Assembly (NCBI GenBank): GCA_029861595.1
Contig: JAOTYY010000011.1
Span: forward strand, 1-34,749
DNA length: 34,749 nucleotides
Direction of reading: 5' to 3'
Origin: Gammaproteobacteria bacterium
GTDB lineage: Bacteria; Pseudomonadota; Gammaproteobacteria; JAHELT01
The stretch's first letter is position 1. The number at the start of each line of letters is the position of its first letter. Made by a program: the position numbers and the translations under genes. Shown here piece after piece: positions 7,204-15,102 of this stretch. The notes under the pieces are model-generated. The model searched no databases. It was not told the origin of the DNA and saw nothing but the letters and a program-made list of their open reading frames with translations.

Positions 7204-8283
7204 TTAAGCAGCCGCGCCTTCCTCGAGCACGCCACGCCGGATCTGGTCTTCCTCGATCGACTCGAACAGCGCCTGGAAATTCCCCTCGCCAAATCCTTCG
7301 TTACCGATGCGCTGAATGATTTCGAAAAAGATCGGTCCGATCACCGGGCTGGTAAAGATCTGCAGCAGCAGACCGTCGCCGGCGGCTGGGGCGCCGTCGA
7401 TCAGTATGCGGTTATGTCGCAATCTGACGAGATCCTGGTCGTGTTCGGGGACCCGCACATCAATCCGCTCGTAGTAACTGTCCGGGGTGTGCATGAATTC
7501 GATGCCCTTACCACGCAGCGATTCTACTGTGGCGTGAATGTCGGCCGTGGCAAGCGCAATGTGTTGAATGCCCTCGCCGCGATACTGCTCGAGGAATTCC
7601 TGGATCTGGCCCTGCTCGCCGTCCGACTCGTTGATCGGGATGCGGATCTTGCCACACGGGCTGGTCATTGCTTTGCTGCGCAACCCGGTCAGTTTGCCTT
7701 CGATGTCGAAATGCCGGATTTCCCTGAAGTTGAAATAGTGACTGTAGAACTCGGCCCAGCGCTGCATATGGCCGGTTTCCACGTTGTGTGTCAGATGATC
7801 GATGCAGGCGAGACCCACGCCGCGTGGGTTGGCCGGCGCGCCGTCGATGGGGTAAAAATCCACGTCGTAAATGGTCTGATCCCCGTAGCGGTCGACCAGG
7901 TAGACGAGCGCACCGCCGATGCCCCGGATGGCGGGGATCTGCAGTTCCATCGGTCCCGCGCCGCTGGCGACGAACTCGGCGCCTCGTTCGATCAGCTGCC
8001 GCATGGCCGCGCCCGCATCCTTGACGCGCAAGGCCATGGCGTTGGCGCCCGGCCCGTGCGCGGAACCGAAATGCGCCGCCTGACTGCGGGGTTCGGCATT
8101 GAGTATGAAATTGACATCGCCCTGGCGATAAAGGACGACCTCCTTACTGCGATGTTTCGCCGTCGCCGTGAAGCCGAGCGACTCGAATAACCGGGCCAGC
8201 GTGCTCGGTTCGGCCGCAGTGAACTCGACAAACTCGAAACCGTCGGTGCCGATCGGGTTGTCCCAGAGATCGTTCTGCTGCAT
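7204..8283 (-). CDS. hpd: 4-hydroxyphenylpyruvate dioxygenase
   Basis: Converts 4-hydroxyphenylpyruvate, O2 and an internal 2-oxo acid to homogentisate, the second step of tyrosine catabolism. The 359-residue length is typical of bacterial enzymes. The iron ligands are visible as His163 (IDHLTHNV), His241 (QHIALAT) and Glu321 (FFEIIQR), in the two tandem vicinal-oxygen-chelate domains. The C-terminal gating helix segment GNFQALFESIEEDQIRRGVL is intact. It is transcribed away from an Lrp/AsnC regulator with a 120-base spacer carrying a -10 box and a candidate operator. Homogentisate 1,2-dioxygenase is not in the window. The ATG at 8283 begins MQQNDLWDNPIGTDGFEF, the usual start of the family. 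Confidence 0.97.
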   Translation of the reverse strand: MQQNDLWDNPIGTDGFEFVEFTAAEPSTLARLFESLGFTATAKHRSKEVVLYRQGDVNFILNAEPRSQAAHFGSAHGPGANAMALRVKDAGAAMRQLIERGAEFVASGAGPMELQIPAIRGIGGALVYLVDRYGDQTIYDVDFYPIDGAPANPRGVGLACIDHLTHNVETGHMQRWAEFYSHYFNFREIRHFDIEGKLTGLRSKAMTSPCGKIRIPINESDGEQGQIQEFLEQYRGEGIQHIALATADIHATVESLRGKGIEFMHTPDSYYERIDVRVPEHDQDLVRLRHNRILIDGAPAAGDGLLLQIFTSPVIGPIFFEIIQRIGNEGFGEGNFQALFESIEEDQIRRGVLEEGAAA

Positions 8284-8312
8284 AGCGGCCTCGCGAGGGT
8301 AAGAGAAGCCCG

Positions 8313-8318
8313 ATTATA
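8313..8318 (-). promoter_or_regulatory. Candidate hpd promoter -10 box
   Basis: On the minus strand this is a perfect TATAAT, 30 bases upstream of the hpd ATG. No good -35 hexamer is found at 16-18 bases, which would fit an activator-dependent promoter, in line with the divergent Lrp-type regulator. The start of transcription would be near 8306. Confidence 0.55.
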
Positions 8319-8370
8319 GGCAAAACTGTGTGCGGCGGGTTTGCGTTCACGCGCCCAAAAAGCTAATTTA

Positions 8371-8387
8371 GCGCAAACATTTCGCAC
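8371..8387. promoter_or_regulatory. Candidate Lrp-type operator between hpd and its divergent regulator
   Basis: GCGCAAA-CAT-TTCGCAC is an imperfect inverted repeat (5 of 7 pairs) in an AT-richer patch of the hpd/regulator spacer. It lies about 70 bases upstream of the predicted hpd transcription start and 17 bases before the regulator's GTG, where one protein could activate hpd and repress its own gene. This assignment is inferred from position and symmetry. Confidence 0.35.
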
Positions 8388-8403
8388 ATTAAGGCTCCAA
8401 AAC

Positions 8404-8892
8404 GTGGAAACGCATCACGTTGAGCTCGATAAGTACGATATCCGCTTGTTGAATGCGCTGCAGGGTAACGCCCGCCTCACCAGCCAGGAGTTGGCCGCCG
8501 TCGCCCACTTATCGGCCTCGCAATGCAACCGCCGGCAACGCAAGCTCGAAAAAGCGGGCCTCATCGAGAGTTACGTGGCGATTCTGGATCGCGAGCGCAG
8601 CGGATTCGGCGTGCTGGCGATCATCAACCTGTCCCTGGCGCGCCAAGGGCAGAACCCATCGGAGCAGTTCCACCAGGCGGTGGCTGGCATGCCGCAGGTG
8701 CTGGAGTGCTGGGCGGTTACCGGCGATTCGGACTACGTGATGAAAGTCGTCGCGGCTGATCTGCGCGCCTTCAACCGGTTTCTGATGCAGGACCTGCTGG
8801 CGTTGAAGGTCGTCACCGCCGTGCGTACTAGCATTCTACTGCAGGCGATCAAGCAAACGACCGCGTTGCCGGTGGACGCGGGTCGCACGTGA
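8404..8892 (+). CDS. Lrp/AsnC family transcriptional regulator
   Basis: A 162-residue DNA-binding regulator. Residues ~5-65 form the helix-turn-helix domain (LDKYDIRLLNALQGNARLT, ELAAVAHLSASQCNRRQRKL, EKAGLIESYVAILD). The remainder is the alpha/beta ligand-sensing RAM domain (QVLECWAVTGDSDYVMKVVAADLRAFNRF), which usually binds an amino acid or related metabolite and sets the oligomer. The GTG at 8404 is preferred because HVELDKYDIRLLNAL is the normal family start; a TTG at 8341 would add 21 residues and run through the putative operator. Being divergent from hpd, it is most simply the regulator of tyrosine or 4-hydroxyphenylpyruvate breakdown, like other Lrp-type regulators of hpd; this role is inference. 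Confidence 0.9.
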   Translation: METHHVELDKYDIRLLNALQGNARLTSQELAAVAHLSASQCNRRQRKLEKAGLIESYVAILDRERSGFGVLAIINLSLARQGQNPSEQFHQAVAGMPQVLECWAVTGDSDYVMKVVAADLRAFNRFLMQDLLALKVVTAVRTSILLQAIKQTTALPVDAGRT

Positions 8893-8913
8893 AACGTGAG
8901 TGCCGGCGAGCGG

Positions 8914-9291
8914 TCAGGCCAGCAGGCGCGCCGGGCGACATTTCCCTTCGGCGCTGCGCATCAATTCGCGCAATGTGGCGTAGTCGATTTTCACGTTTTC
9001 GCCATTACGGTGTTTGATGCGCACCACTGCGTCATCGTTTTGCGTTGCCGGCTCGTCGAGGATTTCCACAGTTTCGCGCAAGCGTCCGATCTGCACGCAA
9101 CGGGGCCGGCGAGCGCTGAGGCGATTCTGCGGAAAGCTGCGTACCTGTTCGTTGCGGTGCCGATGCAGGACCCGACGCCGACGCCAACCGCGAAACTGAC
9201 AATACTGCAGCCAGCCCAAAAGACCCAGGAAAATGCCCAGGAAAATCATCAGGCCCAGCGAGCCAACGAATCCGCACATCGCGTCGCACAT
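8914..9291 (-). CDS. Hypothetical small membrane protein
   Basis: A 125-residue product that I do not recognise. Residues ~10-30 (VGSLGLMIFLGIFLGLLGWL) form one clear transmembrane helix followed by a very basic stretch (GWRRRRVLHRHR), which should place the C-terminal ~95 residues in the cytoplasm. The tail contains a plausible small folded segment (DDAVVRIKHRNGENVKIDYATLRELMR). Two Cys precede the membrane helix. The gene converges with the Lrp-type regulator (22-base gap). A palindromic element begins 33 bases upstream of its start. The amino-acid pattern is more protein-like than the overlapping plus-strand frame, but no function can be offered. Confidence 0.6.
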   Translation of the reverse strand: MCDAMCGFVGSLGLMIFLGIFLGLLGWLQYCQFRGWRRRRVLHRHRNEQVRSFPQNRLSARRPRCVQIGRLRETVEILDEPATQNDDAVVRIKHRNGENVKIDYATLRELMRSAEGKCRPARLLA

Positions 9292-9324
9292 GGCGCACTC
9301 CCGTTAGAGTCCTGTAAATATAAT

Positions 9325-9398
9325 GGGAACATTCTTCTTTTTTATGCCTCGCACGAGGCTCGGTAATTCTGACCGTGAGTAAAAAAGAACACTGCCCC
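9325..9398. repeat. Palindromic element A (imperfect long stem enclosing two hairpins)
   Basis: Left arm GGGAACATTCTTCTTTTTT (9325-9343) pairs imperfectly with AAAAAAGAACACTGCCCC (9381-9398), about 12 of 14 pairs near the loop side. Inside are a perfect 6-base-pair hairpin GCCTCG-CA-CGAGGC (9346-9359) and a smaller one, CGGT/ACCG (9361-9375). The left arm is nearly the same as that of element C at 32865-32920. This looks like a REP/BIME-type or MITE-type non-coding repeat. Confidence 0.6.
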
Positions 9399-9504
9399 CA
9401 AAGGTTGATTCTAACTCGCATCGAAGTTGTAGAAAAAACCGACAGGCGTCATACGTCGTTGCTGCGATACTGACGTCCGCTGACGCAGGCTCGCCGCCGT
9501 CCGT

Positions 9505-9753
9505 ATGCGAAATATCGCCGGGCACAGGCACTTGCCGCGCGAAGTGCCGCTGGCACACTACCTGCAATTCGTCCTTAGTGTGGGCAAGGTCACAGACAGC
9601 GAACGCAACCACAAACACGTTCTCGAAGAACGCCGCTGGCGTGCCGGTGTTGAGCTGCGGCTGCGGCGGGCGTTGCGGCCGGATGCTCACCGCAGCCAGG
9701 AACTGGATAAACTCTACGAAGAATTCCGCCGTAACAAATCGGTCGATCTGTAA
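9505..9753 (+). CDS. Short ORF, possibly the remnant of a decayed gene
   Basis: An 82-codon frame whose C-terminal half looks protein-like (HVLEERRWRAGVELRLRRA, then SQELDKLYEEFRRNKSVDL). I do not recognise the family. Upstream, a different frame from GTG 9375 to the stop at 9473 also reads like coding sequence (start SKKEHCPQRLILTRIEVVEK), so the two could be pieces of one gene broken by indels. No Shine-Dalgarno sequence precedes 9505. The stretch 9292-9844 otherwise holds only palindromic element A. Whether this is a live small gene, a relic or chance is undecided. Confidence 0.3.
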   Translation: MRNIAGHRHLPREVPLAHYLQFVLSVGKVTDSERNHKHVLEERRWRAGVELRLRRALRPDAHRSQELDKLYEEFRRNKSVDL

Positions 9754-9844
9754 CCTGCCGGGGTGCGCTTGGTCTCTTCCGCGGCGCGGGTGCTTCGGGC
9801 AATATGCGTCTTGAGTCTGCCGATTGTGCCTGAGGGAGGTTGCT

Positions 9845-11296
9845 GTGGGAGCGAATCATCTGAGCGATCTAAGTCGTATCATCGACGATCTGGATGCCAT
9901 GGGCCGCATCGCCCGGGTCACTTCAGAGGTCGATCCGCGCTACGATCTGGCCGGCATCGCGGCGCGTTTCGAGGGTGGTCCTCGCGCAGTGCTGTTCGAG
10001 AACGTCAAGGGTCACGAGCTACCGGTGTTCACCGGCTTGTACTGGTCGCGCGAGTTGCTGGGTGCATTGATGCGCCGGGAACCGGCAACCCTGCCGCAGT
10101 TCGTTTCCGACTGCATCAAGCGCTGGCAGCGGAAGCCCCTCGCACCCGAGATGGTCACAAGCGGTCCGGTGTTCGAAGTGACCGAGCCGCAGGTCGATCT
10201 TTCGACGATACCCGTCCCGGTGCACGCGCTCGAAGACGGTGGACCCTATTTCGACGCCGGCGTGGTCATCGCGCGCGACCCTCAGAGCGGGATTCGCAAT
10301 GCCTCGATCCAGCGTTTCATGGTGGTGGATGAAAATACATTGCATGTAAACATCGACGCAGGCCGACATCTGGAGTTGTATCTCAATAAAGCACGCGAGA
10401 TGCAGCAGACGCTGGCATTTTCGATCAACTGCGGGGTCGGTCCGGGCCTGCATTTTGCCGCCGCGACGCCGGCCGAGGCGGCGCCGCCAGATACCGACGA
10501 ACTCGGCATTGCCAGCGAGTTTCACGGTGCACCGCTGGAACTGGCAGAGGGTAAGCGCCTGCCGGTGCATCTGGTGCCCAGTGCCATGTACGCGCTGGAA
10601 TGCGAAATCATTCCTGATGAGCTGGGTGAGGAGGGACCGTTTGCCGAGGTCACCGGTTACTATGCGCAACGGGCGCCGCGACCCGTGGTGCACGTGCGCG
10701 CGATTCATCGCCGCGCCCAGCCGGTGTTTCAAACCATCCTGTCCGGCGCGGAGGTATGGAACTCGGTTGGCCTGCTGGGCGAAGCGAACGTTCTAGCCAC
10801 CCTGCAACGCCAGATACCCGGTGTGTGCGACGTTTATTTCAGCCACGGCGGTTGTGGCTTCTATCATGCCGTCGTGCAATTGGCGCAAAAACGCGCGGGC
10901 TGGTCCAAGCAGGCGATCATGGCGACGTTTGCTGCGTTCCCGCCCCTGAAGATAGTCACTGTCGTGGATGATGACGTGGACATTCGTAACGCCAGCGACG
11001 TCGAGTGGGCGATGGCCACACGCCTGGACCCGAAAAACGGCGTAATGGTGATCGACAACGTATTCGGCCACGGTCTCAACCCCGGGTTCCCCGATTATCT
11101 TGGCAGTAAAGTCGGTTTCGACTGCTGCCGGCCGTATCCGCGCAGCTATGAATACGAGCGCGCCGCGTACAAAACGATGTCGCTCGACGATGTGACGCTC
11201 GACACACCGAACATTTGCGCGCCGGGGGTGCGGGAGCAGGACGCCGGTGGCGAGCGCGAAGATCTCCCGCGGGCCCGTGGCGGCGCTGCAATGTAG
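9845..11296 (+). CDS. UbiD-family (prenyl-FMN dependent) decarboxylase
   Basis: A 483-residue member of the UbiD family, which decarboxylates (or carboxylates) aromatic or alpha,beta-unsaturated acids with prenylated FMN made by a UbiX partner. Visible family features: AVLFENVKGHELPVFTGL near the N-terminus, the NASIQRFMVVDENTLHVNID segment that contributes to cofactor binding, and ALECEIIPDELGEEGPFAEVTGYYA, containing the acidic residues that with an Arg form the E-R-E catalytic set. GTG 9845 is chosen because GGGAGGT lies just upstream at the right spacing; a TTG at 9824 lacks this. No ubiX is nearby. Its setting suggests an aromatic-acid substrate rather than ubiquinone precursors, but this is inference. 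Confidence 0.9.
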   Translation: MGANHLSDLSRIIDDLDAMGRIARVTSEVDPRYDLAGIAARFEGGPRAVLFENVKGHELPVFTGLYWSRELLGALMRREPATLPQFVSDCIKRWQRKPLAPEMVTSGPVFEVTEPQVDLSTIPVPVHALEDGGPYFDAGVVIARDPQSGIRNASIQRFMVVDENTLHVNIDAGRHLELYLNKAREMQQTLAFSINCGVGPGLHFAAATPAEAAPPDTDELGIASEFHGAPLELAEGKRLPVHLVPSAMYALECEIIPDELGEEGPFAEVTGYYAQRAPRPVVHVRAIHRRAQPVFQTILSGAEVWNSVGLLGEANVLATLQRQIPGVCDVYFSHGGCGFYHAVVQLAQKRAGWSKQAIMATFAAFPPLKIVTVVDDDVDIRNASDVEWAMATRLDPKNGVMVIDNVFGHGLNPGFPDYLGSKVGFDCCRPYPRSYEYERAAYKTMSLDDVTLDTPNICAPGVREQDAGGEREDLPRARGGAAM

Positions 11297-11383
11297 ACGG
11301 ACGAAGCGGAGTGTGCGCATTGGCAACAATATCCCTACTCATCGTGACGCTGATCCCCCTGGCGTCGGGCGCTAAGGGGACCG

Positions 11384-12172
11384 ATGATGCCTGATTCACC
11401 GTCCGCGGTCGGCGTGTTGGGCACGAGGCATATCGCGGGCCACCTGGTAGAGCGATTGGCGCGTAATCCCCGGCGCAAGGTGGTGCTGTCACCGCGTAAC
11501 GGTCAACATGCCAGGACTTTTGCGGACCAGAATACCAACGTCAGCGTGGCGCGTGACGATGCTGCGCTGGTGAGCGAGGTGGACGTAGTGTTGCTGGCAA
11601 CGCGCGCGTCCACCGGAGCCGACGCGATCGAGGGATTGCCCTGGCATCCGGCGCATACGCTGGTGTCGCTGTGCGCCGGCCTGCCGATGGATGCGTTGAT
11701 GTTCAACGCGGGCGCCGCGACCCTGGCGAGAGCCATGCCGATTAGTGCGGCGGCGATCGGCGAGAGTCCCACCTGCCTGTATCCCGACGTTGCTGCCGCC
11801 CGCGAAGTAGTGGAGGAATTCGGCCCCGTGCATGTGCTGGCCGACGAGGCCCAGTTCGACATAGCCACGGTGAGCGCCGCGTTCTATGGCTGGGTGCACA
11901 GCCTTATCGAAGAGATGGCCGTGTGGTCGGCAAACCAGGGTCTTCCCCCGGGTACGGCGCGGGCGCTGGTAAGCCAGACGGTGCGCGCCGCGGCCGGTAT
12001 GGTGATCGCGCAACCGGAACGCTCGTTGCCGGAGTTGCTGGAAGAACTTTGCGCGCCGGGCGGTATCACCGAACTGGGCCTGCAGACATTGCAGGATGTG
12101 CGCGCCTTCGAATACTGGCAGCGCGCTAGCCAGGCGGTGCTGGATGAATTGCGCAGCGCCGGGGACGTCTGA
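11384..12172 (+). CDS. ProC-like NAD(P)-dependent oxidoreductase (pyrroline-5-carboxylate reductase family)
   Basis: A 262-residue protein with the two-domain layout of pyrroline-5-carboxylate reductase: an N-terminal Rossmann domain and a helical dimerisation domain. ARAMPISAAAIGESPTCLY matches the conserved R-x-MPN region, and LCAPGGITELGLQTL matches the PGGTT region of ProC. Two deviations are seen: the dinucleotide loop reads GVLGTRHIAG, where ProC has a Gly in place of that Arg, and MPN is MPI. It may therefore use another substrate or be a non-proline paralogue. Start is ATG 11384 or 11387; the latter is 7 bases from AAGGGG at 11374-11379. It follows the UbiD homologue by 87 bases on the same strand and may share its transcript. 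Confidence 0.75.
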   Translation: MMPDSPSAVGVLGTRHIAGHLVERLARNPRRKVVLSPRNGQHARTFADQNTNVSVARDDAALVSEVDVVLLATRASTGADAIEGLPWHPAHTLVSLCAGLPMDALMFNAGAATLARAMPISAAAIGESPTCLYPDVAAAREVVEEFGPVHVLADEAQFDIATVSAAFYGWVHSLIEEMAVWSANQGLPPGTARALVSQTVRAAAGMVIAQPERSLPELLEELCAPGGITELGLQTLQDVRAFEYWQRASQAVLDELRSAGDV

Positions 12173-12193
12173 CTGGCGGGAGAGACTCTTCCT

Positions 12194-12214
12194 TTTCCCC
12201 CGATGGGAGGGGCT
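12194..12214. terminator. Weak convergent hairpin, degenerate CCCTCTCCC-type repeat
   Basis: TTTCCCCCGATGGGAGGGGC can fold as CCC-GAT-GGG with partial outward extension. It lies between the convergent ends of the ProC-like gene (12172) and the DUF4340 gene (12218). Resemblance to the copies at 6070, 16994 and 25321 is the main support; the fold itself is weak. Confidence 0.3.
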
Positions 12215-12217
12215 AAG

Positions 12218-13243
12218 TTATTGGCTCGCGCCTTCGCCAGCGGTTTTCTCAGGTTTTTCCTGCAACACCTCCAGCGTCGGCGCAAACCGGTCATTCAAAT
12301 AGCTGGCCAGCACGAAAGTACGCCCACCAAGCCGCTCGTTCAGTTGCTGCGCTTCCTCCTGCAGCGGGTCGCTGGGTGCCTGCCCGTGAATTTCCGCCGT
12401 CAGCCGCGCCAGCAGGCGCTTTTCCTCGAACAGGGTCTGCGCGGCGATGGTGAGGCCGTCGTTGGTAATGAAACGGGTGGTACGCCAGGCAGCGGCGTCG
12501 CTTTCGAGGTCTTCCGCGATGTCCTCCAGAGACAGGCTGTCCAGGGTACCGGCGACACGTTCGAGTGCGTCGATTTTCGCCGGCAGTTGCTCGTTGCCGC
12601 TGAACAGTTTCAGGCCCTCGGTCTGTTTCTCGATGCGCAGCTGCTGTCCGTCGGGATGCACGACTTCCACTGCGTCGATGCGCTCCACGTCGATCGCCAG
12701 CAATTGCGCATCCAGCCATGCGTTCACCCGCTTGGGCAGGTCGATCCACTCCGACCCGAGCCAGCTCACCGGCTGGTTGACCCGGCGCAGATAACTTTTC
12801 CCGCCATCGCCGCTTTTACCGACGATGACTTCAGCGAGGGTCGTTTCGTCGGCCGTGATGCGCAGCAGCCGAGTCTGCTCGCCGGCGTTGTCCATATCCT
12901 GCACACCCAGCCGCTCGTAGTACTCGGGGTTGGACGTCTTCTGTTCGACTTTCTCGGTGCGGGCCAGTGCCAGCAGCACTTTGCGCAGCTGCTCGAGATT
13001 GGCCGGGTAGTCGGCCTTTTCGGCGACCAGCCACGCACCGTTGCGGCGTTCCAGGTTCAGCGTTTCGTCTTTACTCAGCTGCACCGCGAAGCGGGTCACA
13101 TCGTTGAGACGCGGTTCCAGATCGGGGAACATGCGGCCACCGGACAGCCGCGGTTCGTCGCGTTGGTCTACGATCAGCAGCACGGCGGCAATCACGATAA
13201 TCCCCGCCACCGCGGCCAGAATGATAAGCCTGCTTCTGTTCAT
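12218..13243 (-). CDS. DUF4340 domain protein of a Gld-type ABC operon
   Basis: A 341-residue protein with one N-terminal transmembrane helix (residues ~5-25, LIILAAVAGIIVIAAVLLIV) and a large extracytoplasmic region. DUF4340 features include the early LERRNGAWLVAEKADYPAN segment and repeated beta-rich units of the pattern seen in this family (VEVVHPDGQQLRIEKQTEGL). The start overlaps the end of the GldG-like gene by 4 bases (ATGA), and it is the last gene of a four-gene unit with an ABC ATPase, a permease and a GldG-like protein. DUF4340 proteins are known as companions of such operons, but their role is undefined; a periplasmic accessory of the transporter is the likely reading. Confidence 0.88.
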   Translation of the reverse strand: MNRSRLIILAAVAGIIVIAAVLLIVDQRDEPRLSGGRMFPDLEPRLNDVTRFAVQLSKDETLNLERRNGAWLVAEKADYPANLEQLRKVLLALARTEKVEQKTSNPEYYERLGVQDMDNAGEQTRLLRITADETTLAEVIVGKSGDGGKSYLRRVNQPVSWLGSEWIDLPKRVNAWLDAQLLAIDVERIDAVEVVHPDGQQLRIEKQTEGLKLFSGNEQLPAKIDALERVAGTLDSLSLEDIAEDLESDAAAWRTTRFITNDGLTIAAQTLFEEKRLLARLTAEIHGQAPSDPLQEEAQQLNERLGGRTFVLASYLNDRFAPTLEVLQEKPEKTAGEGASQ

Positions 13244-15102
13244 GGCGTAGCGTGCGTCCCGTTGCGTGCGCTGCTGCGGGTAACCGCGATCACCACCACG
13301 AGCAGGCTGAGCAGCAATGGTATCAGGAGAATGTTTACGAACTTTAGCGTCGTGCCAAGCGCCTCGATATCCTTATCGAGCTGGTGACGCACATCGCGCA
13401 GTTGTTTGCGAATGCGCAGTTTTTCTTCCTGGTAATTGAGCAATGCCTGCTGTTGCTCTGCGCTGAGGATCAACTGGCGGTTCTCGCCTTCGCCCACGGT
13501 CTGGAACTCCTGCAGCTTGCTCTCCGTGTTGCGCAGTTTCGCCTGCAGTTCCTGCTCTTTGATGCGGAACTTCGCATCGGCTTCCCGGCGTAATTGCAGC
13601 ACTTTGTCAAAAGGACGTACATAGTCCGCGCGGCTGCGGATATTGATCAACGCGTTACTGCCCAGCATGTTGTCCAGTGTGTTGACGACGAAATCCGCAT
13701 TGTTGGCGAACGGGATGGGCAGGCGTTGGCCGAGCAGGTTCTGAAACTGCACCCAGTAGCGGTCGGTCATGAAATCGGTGTCGCCCACCAGGACCAGATT
13801 GGCCAGTTGCGCGGCTTCGCTGACGTGCTCGGCGCCGTCTTCCACTTCCTCGGGCGCGCCGTCGGGAAACGCCGATTTGAGTTTGCCGGACACGCGCGCT
13901 GCCAGCACCAGGGACTGCTGGCCGGGTGTAAAATCCGTCTGCAGAATGCTGGGATCGCGCAGATTTTCCATACGGTCGGCTGCCAGCGGCGATGCCCCCG
14001 GGGAGGATTGCAGCAGCGGCGTGAATTCCAACTCGGCGCCGTCCCGCGCCAAGAAAGAACCGCTGAAGCCCAGGTTGACGCTCGACATACCACGCGTGAT
14101 GACATCGTCGCCGTTGATGTTTTCACCGGTAACGCCAATCAAGGCGAGGTGGTAGACTGGCGGTTGATTGGGCTCCACGGCGATCGCTATCGCCTGGCCC
14201 GGATCGCCCACCACCTGGCTGGTGTCGTACTCGATACCCCAGGCGGCGAGCAACTTGTCGAGCGATGAACTGCGGTCGCCCGGCGACGTCTCGGCGAATG
14301 GATCCAGAAACGCTACCAGCTTGCCGCCATTCAGTACGTACTGGTCAACCGCGTACAGGGCGCCATCGCTCAAGCCGGAAGGATGCACCACCATTAACAC
14401 ATCCACATCACTGGGGATTTTCCCGCCCTCCGTGTCGACGTTCTGCAAATCGAACAGCTCGCTCACGCGCTGATGAATGAACCAGGGCGGCATCGGTTGT
14501 CTGGTCTGCGGCATATAACCGCCGGCCAGCGGCAGCTTGGTCATCAGCCCCACAACGGGTTTTTTCGGATGCGCCAGCTGGTAGACGAGCTTGCTCAGAT
14601 CGTATTCCAGCAGCGTGGCGCGGTTGGGCTGGAAGTAGCGGATTACCTGGCGTTCACCAACCGCGTTGGTGCCGGCCAGGCCGAAATACAGACTGTTGCT
14701 GTTGTCCAGCGGCAGCGGCTCGATACCCAGCTCCACGGCACGATCCTCGGCGTCGGAAAAAGGTTCGGGGTCGATGATCTGCAAACGCAGCTTGTCACCG
14801 GCGATGGCGTTGAATTCTTCCAGCACTTCGCGCACTCGTCGGCCGTGACTGTTGATCTGCGGGATGCCGCTGGCGGCTGCCTCGGAATAGAAGTAGTAGA
14901 GATTGAGCGGCTCTTCGATATCCGCCAGCACTTCCTTGGTGCCTTCCGCCAGCGTGTAGAGATTGTTACTGGTGAGATCGATGCGCATACCGGACAGCAA
15001 ACGGTCGGCGACCGCGTTGACGGCGAGCAGCAGTACGCCCAGCAGCAGCAGACCGCCGACCGTGTACAAGCGTTTGGATTGGGTCGCACCGAACATAGTC
15101 AA
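13240..15102 (-). CDS. GldG-like ABC-type transport auxiliary protein
   Basis: A 620-residue membrane protein with an N-terminal helix (LYTVGGLLLLGVLLLAVNAVA), a long extracytoplasmic region and a C-terminal helix (VNILLIPLLLSLLVVVIAV), as in GldG and related ABC auxiliary proteins. Early signatures RLLSGMRIDLTSNNLYTLAEGTK and EPLNLYYFYSE are characteristic of the family, and DVLMVVHPSGLSDGALYAVD and GGKLVAFLDPFAE belong to its GATase-like/ThuA-like core. A Gln/Glu/Arg-rich coiled-coil (~500-580) precedes the last helix. It overlaps its neighbours by 4 bases on each side. In Bacteroidetes, GldFG takes part in gliding; in proteobacteria, homologous sets are of unknown substrate. Confidence 0.9.
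   Translation of the reverse strand: MTMFGATQSKRLYTVGGLLLLGVLLLAVNAVADRLLSGMRIDLTSNNLYTLAEGTKEVLADIEEPLNLYYFYSEAAASGIPQINSHGRRVREVLEEFNAIAGDKLRLQIIDPEPFSDAEDRAVELGIEPLPLDNSNSLYFGLAGTNAVGERQVIRYFQPNRATLLEYDLSKLVYQLAHPKKPVVGLMTKLPLAGGYMPQTRQPMPPWFIHQRVSELFDLQNVDTEGGKIPSDVDVLMVVHPSGLSDGALYAVDQYVLNGGKLVAFLDPFAETSPGDRSSSLDKLLAAWGIEYDTSQVVGDPGQAIAIAVEPNQPPVYHLALIGVTGENINGDDVITRGMSSVNLGFSGSFLARDGAELEFTPLLQSSPGASPLAADRMENLRDPSILQTDFTPGQQSLVLAARVSGKLKSAFPDGAPEEVEDGAEHVSEAAQLANLVLVGDTDFMTDRYWVQFQNLLGQRLPIPFANNADFVVNTLDNMLGSNALINIRSRADYVRPFDKVLQLRREADAKFRIKEQELQAKLRNTESKLQEFQTVGEGENRQLILSAEQQQALLNYQEEKLRIRKQLRDVRHQLDKDIEALGTTLKFVNILLIPLLLSLLVVVIAVTRSSARNGTHATP

Noticed and set aside
7195-8190. 331-codon open frame on the plus strand
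   Set aside because: Antisense shadow of hpd, whose iron ligands and length are all correct on the minus strand.
12203-13387. 394-codon open frame on the plus strand
   Set aside because: Antisense to the DUF4340 gene and the end of the GldG-like gene; composition (Gln/His/Arg/Phe-rich) is that of a shadow frame.
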